Assembly (NCBI GenBank): GCA_964346395.1
Contig: CAYFUT010000023.1
Location: 1 to 36,106, forward strand
Origin: CAYFUT01 sp964346395
GTDB taxonomy: Bacteria; Bacillota; Halanaerobiia; Halobacteroidales; Halobacteroidaceae
Reading direction: 5' to 3'
DNA length: 36,106 nucleotides
In this document: piece after piece, positions 1 to 6,387 of the stretch
Position numbering within the stretch: position 1 is the stretch's first letter
Layout: the number at the start of each line of letters is the position of its first letter
Made by a program: the position numbers and the translations under genes
Notes under the pieces: model-generated
Seen by the model: the letters and a program-made list of their open reading frames with translations, nothing else
Databases searched by the model: none
What the model was told of the DNA's origin: nothing

Positions 1-45
1 GTTTGAACTTAAAATTTAAAAGTTTATAAGGTTTTAAATTTGTTC

Positions 46-80
46 TTAATTGTCAACTGTCAATTGTTAATTGTCAATTG
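46..80. repeat. Short AT-rich interspersed direct/inverted repeat
   Basis: The unit AATTGTCAA, with variants, recurs three times in 35 bases, and TTAATTGTCAA is nearly repeated at both ends. The units also read as CAATTG palindromes. It sits just upstream of the ribosome binding site of the deacetylase-like gene. No function is evident; it may be a simple repeat in the leader or promoter region. Confidence 0.4.
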
Positions 81-108
81 AAATATTATACCTATAAGGA
101 GTGATTCT

Positions 109-1431
109 ATGTCTTTAACAGCAGAAAACTCGCTGGGACTTATCTTTTTCCCGGCCTTCGACTGGGCTATTTCTCCTACCCATCCCGAACGGGAAGAAAG
201 ATTATTATACACTAAAGATCAAATTGAAGAAGAAGGCATCTTTGATATTAATGAAATCAAAGAATATAATCCTGAATTAGCTAGCCTTGAAGATGTAAAT
301 AGAACTGAAATCTGTATTCCTACCGCGGAAAAAATAGTTTCTAAACCCCATCTTATTTCAGCCGGAGGAGCAATTAAAGCGGGAAAATTAGTAATGGAAG
401 GAAAAACTGACAAAGCATTTGCTATTATTCGCCCTCCCGGCCACCATGCCTTCCAAGTAGTTCATGGCAGCCGCGGTTTCTGTACTATCAATAACGAAGC
501 AATTATGGTCGAATACTTACGCCAGCATTATGATCCGAATCTAAAAATTGCCTTTGTGGATACTGATGCTCACCATGCTGACGGAACACAAAATATTTAT
601 TATAATGACCCTAATGTACTGCATATTTCTCTGCACCAAGATGGACGCACTCTATTTCCCGGCACAGGTGCTACCGACGAATTAGGTTGGCCCGGAGGTT
701 GGGGAACAACTATTAATCTCCCCCTCCCGCCGGGAACCAGCGACCAGGGGCTCCATTATGCCCTAGACAACCTAGTACTGCCAATTTTAAATGACTTCAA
801 TCCCGATTTAATTATCAATTCCGCCGGCCAGGATAATCACTTTAGCGATCCCTTAACTAACATGCAGATTACTGCCCAAGGATATGCAGAATTAAATCAG
901 AAACTGGATCCTGATATTGCTATTTTACAGGGCGGATACTCTATTGAAAGTGCTCTTCCTTATACTAACGTAGGAATTATATTAGCAATGGCAGGAATAG
1001 ATTACAGCGGAATTCAAGAATCCAACTATACTCCTGATATTAATCAACAAGCCAATAAAGTTAATAATCAAATAAAAAAACGGATTGATTATCTATTAAC
1101 TCAGTGGCACAAGAAAAATGATATTGATAAACAAAAAAAGTTTGGTACTGATTACTATACTACTCAACAAAATATTTTTTATGATACTGATCAATTACAA
1201 GATAATGAACAAATAAAAATAAAAATCTGCCACCAATGTCCCGGTTTCGTACTTATTTCTTCCACTGTTAGTCCCAAGCAATTCCAAACAGCAAAGGTAT
1301 TAATTATCCCTCAACAAAGTTGTTCTGATTGTCAGCAACTAGCTTATGATAAATACGAACAACTAAAATCAGACAAAGAAGCAGTTTATTTATTAGATAA
1401 AGCAAAAAATAAACTGTTAAAAAAGATTTAA
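109..1431 (+). CDS. Histone deacetylase family protein (zinc-dependent amidohydrolase) with C-terminal CxxC pairs
   Basis: This is a 440-residue member of the arginase/deacetylase superfamily, whose bacterial members remove acetyl groups from polyamines, lysines or other small amides using one zinc ion. The catalytic signature is complete: RPPGHHA at 108-114 (active-site His pair), DTDAHHADGT at 151-160 (expected zinc ligands Asp153 and His155), GQD with Asp242 as third ligand, and GGY with the transition-state Tyr277. An unusual tail follows, with CHQC at 374-377 and CSDC at 405-408, which looks like a four-cysteine metal-binding module; typical bacterial relatives end before this. The start is supported by AAGGAG at 96-101. 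The gene stands alone. The substrate cannot be told from sequence. Confidence 0.85.
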   Translation: MSLTAENSLGLIFFPAFDWAISPTHPEREERLLYTKDQIEEEGIFDINEIKEYNPELASLEDVNRTEICIPTAEKIVSKPHLISAGGAIKAGKLVMEGKTDKAFAIIRPPGHHAFQVVHGSRGFCTINNEAIMVEYLRQHYDPNLKIAFVDTDAHHADGTQNIYYNDPNVLHISLHQDGRTLFPGTGATDELGWPGGWGTTINLPLPPGTSDQGLHYALDNLVLPILNDFNPDLIINSAGQDNHFSDPLTNMQITAQGYAELNQKLDPDIAILQGGYSIESALPYTNVGIILAMAGIDYSGIQESNYTPDINQQANKVNNQIKKRIDYLLTQWHKKNDIDKQKKFGTDYYTTQQNIFYDTDQLQDNEQIKIKICHQCPGFVLISSTVSPKQFQTAKVLIIPQQSCSDCQQLAYDKYEQLKSDKEAVYLLDKAKNKLLKKI

Positions 1432-1572
1432 TTTTAATAGAAGAAATAAATAGCTGTTTTTTTAAACAAGTGTAAACTCTTTTAAACTCCTGTAAACAAA
1501 CTTATTTAATCTATTTAGTTGATAAAACTCCCCTGTTGCTGGTGATAAAAACTAAACTTGAATTTAAAGTGA

Positions 1573-1610
1573 AAAAAACACCCTAGTTTTATAGGGTTTT
1601 AATTTTTTTT
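1573..1610 (+). terminator. Probable intrinsic terminator after the deacetylase-like gene
   Basis: A short stem, ACCCTA (1580-1585) with TAGGGT (1592-1597), is flanked by A-runs on the left and T-runs on the right. It lies about 140 bases past the stop codon. The intervening bases 1432-1572 hold only AT-rich sequence with a repeated GTAAAC word and no gene. Confidence 0.5.
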
Positions 1611-1629
1611 AATTTTTTTAATAAATTTA

Positions 1630-1659
1630 TTGAAATTTTTACTAGAGATTTAGTATAAT
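1630..1659 (+). promoter_or_regulatory. Probable sigma-A promoter of the HTH gene
   Basis: TTGAAA (1630-1635) and TATAAT (1654-1659) are separated by 18 bases; a second TATAAT overlaps at 1659-1664. The predicted leader of about 85 bases contains a weak AT hairpin, CAATTAA (1693-1699) with TTAATTG (1708-1714). Confidence 0.55.
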
Positions 1660-1752
1660 ATAATTGATAAGAATTTTTTTCCATGTAGCGTGCAATTAAT
1701 TAGGCTCTTAATTGGTTTTTATTTCATCTGGTCAAAATAAGGAGGTGACGAA

Positions 1753-1941
1753 ATGAATAAAGAAAATTTAACTGTAAAAGACGTAGCTGAATATCTAAAC
1801 CGGTCCGAAACTACTATTTATAATATGCTCAACAATGGAGAACTGCCTGGAATTAAACTGGGCGGAAAATGGATTGTAAGAAAAAAGGATTTAGACGAAT
1901 TCCTAGACAAAAAAATGCAGCAGCAGATGACTGAAGAATAA
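1753..1941 (+). CDS. Excisionase-like helix-turn-helix DNA-binding protein
   Basis: This 62-residue protein is almost entirely one winged helix-turn-helix of the excisionase/MerR-like HTH_17 type. The recognition region is VKDVAEYLNRSETTIYNML (8-26), the wing is LPGIKLGGKWIVRKKDL (31-47), and a Gln-rich tail follows. Such small proteins act as excision factors in mobile elements or as stand-alone regulators. No integrase or phage gene lies nearby, so a regulatory role is equally likely. An extended ribosome binding site, AAGGAGGTGA, precedes the ATG. It is monocistronic, bounded by its own promoter and a strong terminator. Confidence 0.8.
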   Translation: MNKENLTVKDVAEYLNRSETTIYNMLNNGELPGIKLGGKWIVRKKDLDEFLDKKMQQQMTEE

Positions 1942-1951
1942 GCTAACTAAC

Positions 1952-1982
1952 AAAACCCCCCGGAAAATTTCCGGGGGGTTTT
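1952..1982 (+). terminator. Strong intrinsic terminator (bidirectional)
   Basis: AAAACCCCCCGG (1952-1963) pairs perfectly with CCGGGGGGTTTT (1971-1982) and continues into an AAATTT centre. The run of paired A and T makes it usable from both strands, so it may also end transcription of the minus-strand remnant that follows. Confidence 0.9.
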
Positions 1983-2019
1983 GCATTTATTCTGAGTAAC
2001 TATTCTTTAATTTTGAAAT

Positions 2020-2436
2020 TTAACTTCCAGTTGAACTTTGGTAAGTTAGTGTTATTAGCCAAAGCTCCCAGGAACTAATAAGCCATTCGTCGCCCTCTTT
2101 TGTAAACTCAATTGTACAATTCCCACTACTCGTATCTCCATTATTCAGTGTATACAAAGCAGTAACATCAGCAGTTGCCTGATCACCATTTACTGCAATG
2201 TTACGATTCGTAATCTTATATTCATCATAACTATATCCTGCTTCATTTAAAGCTTAAAAATGATTATTAAAATCTTCTTTTTTATCTGACTTATCAAAAT
2301 TGCTCGAGAAAGTTAAAACAATTTGATCTGCATCCTCATTTTGCACCTCATTAGCTAACGTATCTAATTTAGTATTAATCCTTTGTTTGGTTAAAAAACC
2401 AAAACAGCCATTAGAATTACTCCAATTTTTCTTCAT
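2020..2436 (-). pseudogene. Decayed small secreted or lipoprotein-like gene
   Basis: One minus-strand frame of 139 codons runs from ATG (2436) to TAA (2020-2022), broken by an in-frame TAA at 2254-2256. The half after the stop reads as a compact beta-rich domain with WLISSWELW near its end, like the NTF2-like domains of small exported proteins. At the start, dropping one A from the A-run gives MKKIGVILMAVLVF, a typical export signal, so a frameshift has probably hit the signal region too. No lipobox cysteine is seen, and a short deletion there is possible. The original function is unknown. Sequencing error could mimic one lesion but hardly two. Confidence 0.6.
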
Positions 2437-2586
2437 TAAATTTTCTTTGCATAGTGATTTCATTATAATTATAACAATAATGTTGGAATATATCAAATTT
2501 TATAATATTTTTTGTAATTTTCATGATTTCTATTTAAAAAAATATGAATTTTTTGTTCTTTATTTACAATTATTTTCTGGTAATTA

Positions 2587-2615
2587 TTGACAATGTACGG
2601 GATGGAAGTTATAAT
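2587..2615 (+). promoter_or_regulatory. Perfect consensus sigma-A promoter of the parM-like operon
   Basis: TTGACA (2587-2592), a 17-base spacer and TATAAT (2610-2615) match the vegetative consensus exactly. A small palindrome, TGTATACA (2621-2628), lies at the predicted transcription start and could be an operator. Confidence 0.85.
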
Positions 2616-2663
2616 AGTAGTGTATACAAATTACCAACAATTTTAAACAAGGAGTGATTCCAA

Positions 2664-3869
2664 GTGCGCATTGAAAACATAAATATTTTAGGCGTCGACT
2701 TAGGATATGATTCAGCAAAATTCAAAACCAAAGAACAGAAACTTATCTTCCCTTCACTAGCTGAAGAAGATGTAGCGGGAGTCTTATCGGATACTTCCTT
2801 TGAAGTCCTTAAAAATAAAAATAAGGCAACCGACAAATTTGATTCGGAAAAAATGATTATTCAACTACAGCCCGGACAAATAATCGGCAGAGAGGACGAT
2901 GAGTTTACTACTTATCGAGTCGGCAATTATGTTTTAAATCAACATTCTGCTTCTATAGCTTATTCCCTATCGGAAAACAAATATCAGGAACCGCAAGAAT
3001 TTGCTAAACTATTATCTGGCATATGTATGTTATTCCCGAAAGCAGATAAAGTAGTAATTAACCATCTAATTACCGGATTGCCAATTAAATACTATAAAAA
3101 CCATAAAGAAAACTTTAAACGAACCCTAGAAAGCAGCTTTAAAGTTCGGTTTAAAAATGTTAATAATGAATTTATCCCCAAAAAAATTGAAATTAATAAA
3201 GCTACCGTCATTCCCCAGGGCTTAGCTTCTTATTATGATTTTATCATGAATAAGGAAGGATTAGTAACTACCAATATAGAAGGCGGAATGGGCATTGTGG
3301 ACCTGGGCGGATTAACTATTGATTGTGTAGCTTTTAATGAAGGAGAATTAATCAAAGACTCACCTATTTCTTTTAGCGGAGGAGTTCGAAAGCGAATTTT
3401 TAAAAAGATTCAGGACTCACTAGCTATTGACATTTCTCAAGATATAATCAAGAAAAAGATTTTAGCCGGACAAGACTACATTAAAGTTAGACAGAAAAAA
3501 TATGACTTTTCTTCTATCAAGGAAAAAGCAGTAGATAAGCTGGCTAGAGATATAGCACTACAAATTAAAAACCGCTGGGAATCTTATTTGATGATTGATA
3601 AAATTTTAATCACCGGTGGAGCCTCAGTTTTATTATTCGATCCCTTAGATCAATATTTAGACGGATTCCCCTGTGAACAAATAAATAAAGAACCACAATT
3701 CAGTAACTGCCGAGGCTACGTTAAACTAGGATTAGCACTCAAGGAAAAACGGAAAGAACAGGTGAAAGAAAAAATAAATAATAAGCAAAAAAATAAACCA
3801 AGTCAAGATAATCCTCAGGAAGTTCCGATTCCTAACCAAGAAATAGCTGCCTCACAAAAAAATAATTAA
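2664..3869 (+). CDS. ParM/Alp-like actin-fold ATPase (plasmid segregation type)
   Basis: This 401-residue protein has the actin/Hsp70 ATPase fold as found in ParM and Alp filament proteins, which polymerise to push DNA copies apart. The phosphate-1 loop is DLGYDSAK (12-19), phosphate-2 is DLGGLTID (213-220), and the adenosine loop is ILITGGAS (314-321). After residue 360 comes a Lys/Gln/Asn-rich, likely disordered tail. The start is GTG, chosen because AAGGAG lies at 2649-2654 and a consensus promoter is just upstream. The next gene follows after 15 bases and has the size expected of a ParR-like adaptor. Family membership is clear; a role in chromosomal or plasmid partition is inferred. Confidence 0.82.
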   Translation: MRIENINILGVDLGYDSAKFKTKEQKLIFPSLAEEDVAGVLSDTSFEVLKNKNKATDKFDSEKMIIQLQPGQIIGREDDEFTTYRVGNYVLNQHSASIAYSLSENKYQEPQEFAKLLSGICMLFPKADKVVINHLITGLPIKYYKNHKENFKRTLESSFKVRFKNVNNEFIPKKIEINKATVIPQGLASYYDFIMNKEGLVTTNIEGGMGIVDLGGLTIDCVAFNEGELIKDSPISFSGGVRKRIFKKIQDSLAIDISQDIIKKKILAGQDYIKVRQKKYDFSSIKEKAVDKLARDIALQIKNRWESYLMIDKILITGGASVLLFDPLDQYLDGFPCEQINKEPQFSNCRGYVKLGLALKEKRKEQVKEKINNKQKNKPSQDNPQEVPIPNQEIAASQKNN

Positions 3870-3884
3870 TGGGAGTTAGATACT

Positions 3885-4265
3885 ATGGCTAAAACTAAAT
3901 TATTTCTCAGTGCTCGGGTAACAGAAAAGTTTTTTTCTCCCGAAGAAATAAAGCAAATTAAACAAGAACTACAAACCTGCAGTAAATCGAGTTTTATCAG
4001 AAAAGCAATTAAAACTTACTTAAATGCAGAAACTAAAATATCCTCCCTACCTAAAGAGGAAAATCCTAATCACAGCGAACATCTGGAAACATTAATATCT
4101 TTAACAGAAGAAAATCAATCTTTATTATTAGAAATTAAAAACAGCAAATTAGAAACAACAACTTCCTCCCAGCAGAAATCCAGTTCATCCGCCTCTAATA
4201 CTTATCAGGGGGAGGAACAGGAAGCTAAAATAGATGATGCACTAAATCTACTCGATCAATTTTAA
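3885..4265 (+). CDS. Small partner of the ParM-like protein, candidate ParR-type DNA-binding adaptor
   Basis: This 126-residue protein has an N-terminal segment (about 1-48) that fits a ribbon-helix-helix pattern: a strand KTKLFLSARV, a helix beginning SPEEIKQIKQEL, and a second helix around SSFIRKAIKTYL. The rest is Ser/Glu/Gln-rich and probably flexible, and the acidic C-terminus (DDALNLLDQF) could contact the filament as in ParR. It is co-transcribed with the actin-like gene and followed by a strong terminator, which supports a two-gene partition cassette. I do not recognise the family by sequence alone. No clear iteron centromere is visible upstream. Confidence 0.6.
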   Translation: MAKTKLFLSARVTEKFFSPEEIKQIKQELQTCSKSSFIRKAIKTYLNAETKISSLPKEENPNHSEHLETLISLTEENQSLLLEIKNSKLETTTSSQQKSSSSASNTYQGEEQEAKIDDALNLLDQF

Positions 4266-4305
4266 CTCTGCCAAACTAGAAATTCTAGTTTGGCAGAGTT
4301 TTTTT
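4264..4305. terminator. Strong bidirectional terminator between convergent genes
   Basis: An 18-bp perfect stem (4264-4281 with 4283-4300) begins at the stop codon of the parR-like gene and is followed by a T-run on the plus strand. It also begins a few bases after the stop codon of the minus-strand gene that converges on it. Confidence 0.9.
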
Positions 4306-4821
4306 CTATTCCTCTTCTTCTTCATAGGGTTCTGATTTTACTGGTTCATTAGTTTCTGTTTCTTCTTCTTCCCTAGTTTGATTGTCATTTCGAAGTTGAT
4401 TAAACAAATTCATTACTTTTAATAATAACGTAGGATCCAATTGATTGCTATTTCCACCTTTATTATTTAACATACTCAAAACACTCTGGATGGTGGGATT
4501 GTTAGCTGTGATATCTTCTGTCCCAACAGTTGAATTGTTGCCCCCTGTAGACTGACTATTATTTAATGTCTGCATTAATTGATTAATCTGTTGAGAATTG
4601 ATGTTATTTTCCCCATTAGAAGAACTACTATTTACTAAATTAGATAAGGAAGCAGAACCACTATCATTAGCTACACTTACAATATTCAGTAAATTCAATA
4701 ATCCTAAAATACTAATCATTTTATCAGGGTTTAAAGTTTCTTGAGACTGGATATTGAATAAACTTAGTAACTTATCAACTGTCTGAGCTTCCGGAAAAAA
4801 GAGATAATCTTCTTGATACAT
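4306..4821 (-). CDS. Low-complexity Asn/Ser/Gln-rich protein with acidic tail, unknown function
   Basis: I do not recognise this 171-residue protein. It starts with a hydrophobic-helical region (about 1-60, including ISILGLLNLLNIVSV), then has a Ser/Asn/Gln-rich middle, a second Leu-rich helix (DPTLLLKVMNLFNQL) and a run of glutamates at the end. The ATG at 4821 is preferred over one 19 codons upstream because GAGGAGGGG lies just before it. It is transcribed divergently from another small low-complexity gene. The composition recalls proteins of spore coats or extracellular layers, but that is only an impression. Confidence 0.65.
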   Translation of the reverse strand: MYQEDYLFFPEAQTVDKLLSLFNIQSQETLNPDKMISILGLLNLLNIVSVANDSGSASLSNLVNSSSSNGENNINSQQINQLMQTLNNSQSTGGNNSTVGTEDITANNPTIQSVLSMLNNKGGNSNQLDPTLLLKVMNLFNQLRNDNQTREEEETETNEPVKSEPYEEEEE

Positions 4822-4941
4822 ATTTTTCCCCTCCTCTGTTCTATTATTAAATATATTATTCCACAAACTAAAAATCACAATTTTTTTGTTTTTTAATAAA
4901 CTATAATATAAAGAACTATCTTTTTAAGGAGGGAGAATAAA

Positions 4942-5223
4942 TTGGAAGTTAACAAGTCACAAGAAATAAATCAACCGCAAGAAGAGTTATCTGCTTCTAG
5001 TGATCAAAATCAGCCCCCTAATAATAATCAATTTCTCGATAATGAACTTTTTTTACTAATCATCATCTTACTTATTTTCTTCCAAAATTCTGATCTTTTT
5101 TCCGAAAAATTTAAACTATTAAATAATCAAGTACAGACGGTAAGGGACTACTTAGATGCAGCTGATGATACACTGCAGACCCTTAAACAGGCCAGTGAAA
5201 TACCCAGTCAGCGGTTAAATTAA
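4942..5223 (+). CDS. Small protein with one hydrophobic segment, unknown function
   Basis: This 93-residue protein has a polar Gln/Asn-rich N-terminus (1-32), one strongly hydrophobic stretch LFLLIIILLIFF (about 36-47), and an amphipathic C-terminal half likely to be helical (LLNNQVQTVRDYLDAADDTLQTL). The start is TTG, supported by AAGGAGGG at 4926-4933. It is divergent from the Asn/Ser-rich gene, with about 60 bases between likely promoters (a TATAAT is visible at 4902-4907). Short low-complexity proteins with such Leu/Ile/Phe runs are common in spore-formers, but the role is not known. Confidence 0.65.
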   Translation: MEVNKSQEINQPQEELSASSDQNQPPNNNQFLDNELFLLIIILLIFFQNSDLFSEKFKLLNNQVQTVRDYLDAADDTLQTLKQASEIPSQRLN

Positions 5224-5282
5224 TTTTACAATAGTAGACTGCAAAATTTTTTTATAGCTTTTTTAAAATATTTTTAAAGATA

Positions 5283-5311
5283 TTGACATTACTTGGTATG
5301 GATGATATAAT
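5283..5311 (+). promoter_or_regulatory. Perfect consensus sigma-A promoter of abrB
   Basis: TTGACA (5283-5288), 17 bases, TATAAT (5306-5311). AbrB proteins often repress their own promoters by binding AT-rich DNA, and this region is very AT-rich, so autoregulation is plausible. Confidence 0.85.
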
Positions 5312-5354
5312 ATTTTTATAGAATAATGTCGGAAAATGTAAAGGAGGGGTAATT

Positions 5355-5612
5355 ATGAAATCAACCGGAATAGTTCGCAAAGTAGATGAATTAGGCCGTA
5401 TGGTTATTCCTATTGAACTAAGAAGAACCCTCAATATTGATACTAAAGACCCATTAGAAATTTACGTAGATGGGGACAAAGTCATTCTCAAAAAATACGA
5501 ACCTGCCTGCATTTTCTGCGGAGAAGCAGAAAATACAACTGAATTCAAAGGTAAAATCATATGTCAAGACTGTTTAGAAGAAATGACCACCGGCAAAGAA
5601 AAATCGGCTTAA
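5355..5612 (+). CDS. abrB: AbrB-family transition-state regulator
   Basis: This 85-residue protein begins with the AbrB swapped-hairpin DNA-binding domain, nearly identical to Bacillus AbrB (MKSTGIVRKVDELGRMVIPI at 1-20, then ELRRTLNI). AbrB represses post-exponential and sporulation genes. The C-terminal part differs from Bacillus: it has Cys52-x-x-Cys55 and Cys70-x-x-Cys73, a likely zinc knuckle found in clostridial relatives. The start is fixed by AAGGAGGGG at 5341-5349. It is monocistronic, with its own promoter and terminator. Confidence 0.93.
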   Translation: MKSTGIVRKVDELGRMVIPIELRRTLNIDTKDPLEIYVDGDKVILKKYEPACIFCGEAENTTEFKGKIICQDCLEEMTTGKEKSA

Positions 5613-5613
5613 G

Positions 5614-5633
5614 TTTGTTATCTAGATAACAAA
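5614..5633. repeat. Perfect 20-bp palindrome after abrB
   Basis: TTTGTTATCT is followed directly by its own reverse complement, ending in AGATAACAAA, two bases after the abrB stop codon. It has no loop, so it looks more like a binding site for a dimeric regulator than a terminator. Confidence 0.6.
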
Positions 5634-5650
5634 TGTTTCTAAGTTTAAAT

Positions 5651-5688
5651 AAAAAGTCCTCAGGAGATCAACTGCCTGAGGACTTTTT
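5651..5688. terminator. Bidirectional terminator between abrB and the reductase gene
   Basis: AAAAAGTCCTCAGG (5651-5664) pairs perfectly with CCTGAGGACTTTTT (5675-5688) around a 10-base loop. It serves abrB on the plus strand and the convergent aldo/keto reductase gene on the minus strand. Confidence 0.92.
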
Positions 5689-5690
5689 AT

Positions 5691-6258
5691 TTAAAATAAT
5701 TTATCATCTGTTCCCAACTTATAATGGGCCAACTTCAGTTTTTTTATCACCGGTAAGTCATAAGGACAATAGTCTACGCAATTTCCGCATTCAGTACAGG
5801 CATCTGCTTTAACATCTAATTCCTGATATAGCTGCCGGGCCAACTCCTGATTACCATACCAAAAGCGAAGCCGATCCCGCAGGGCAAACTTTTCTGGATT
5901 CCGCACTTTTCCATCCCACATCTGTCGGTCATAATATCCTTCTAATTTGCAAACTTCCTTAATATCGATTCCCTCGGGACAGTCATAACATTCCTCACAC
6001 TGTCGGCAGATATAATCGTCTAATTCCTGAGCCTCATCGAATAGTTGTTTTTGCTCTGCTTCTGACATAGGCTCAAATTCTTCCGCATAACCAATATCTT
6101 CTTCCGCCATCTCCATTGTATTCATGCCCGTAACTACAATCGAAACTGGCAGGGAAAAAGCATAGCGAAAGGCCTTTTTAGCTGATCGCCATAAAAATCC
6201 GTCAGCTAACGGTTTCATAGCTACCACGCCGATATTCTTTTCGTTAGCCAAATTCAGT
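5691..6258 (-). CDS. 4Fe-4S aldo/keto reductase, C-terminal half (cut by assembly gap)
   Basis: This is the C-terminal part of an iron-sulfur aldo/keto reductase of the predicted-oxidoreductase type with a ferredoxin-like tail. It contains the end of the TIM-barrel (NIGVVAMKPLADG, then VSIVVTGMNTMEMAEED) and two cysteine clusters, CRQCEECYDCPEG and CTECGNCVDYCP, the latter a classical 4Fe-4S motif. The frame remains open into the gap, so the N-terminal side is missing. On the far side of the gap a ribosome binding site (minus strand, 6374-6380) and ATG (6367) start MPE, most likely the true beginning of this gene. Relatives are around 320-380 residues, so roughly half is absent. The substrate is unknown. 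Confidence 0.85.
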
Positions 6259-6358
6259 NNNNNNNNNNNNNNNNNNNNNNNNNNNNNNNNNNNNNNNNNN
6301 NNNNNNNNNNNNNNNNNNNNNNNNNNNNNNNNNNNNNNNNNNNNNNNNNNNNNNNNNN
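6259..6358. other. Assembly gap (100 N) inside the aldo/keto reductase gene
   Basis: Exactly 100 N, the usual placeholder for a gap of unknown size. The real missing sequence should be about 0.4-0.6 kb if the reductase is intact. Its start codon (6367) with AAGGAGG upstream is preserved to the right of the gap. Confidence 0.9.
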
Positions 6359-6387
6359 CTCCGGCATAATCAGCCTCCTTAAAATAG

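Noticed and set aside
1753..1941. Prophage or integrative element suggested by the excisionase-like gene
   Set aside because: No integrase, attachment repeats or phage genes are visible nearby, and the gene has its own promoter and terminator.
2387..2590. 67-codon plus-strand open frame in the AT-rich space before the parM-like gene
   Set aside because: It is antisense to the decayed lipoprotein-like gene, lacks a ribosome binding site and is mostly Phe/Ile/Tyr from AT-rich DNA.
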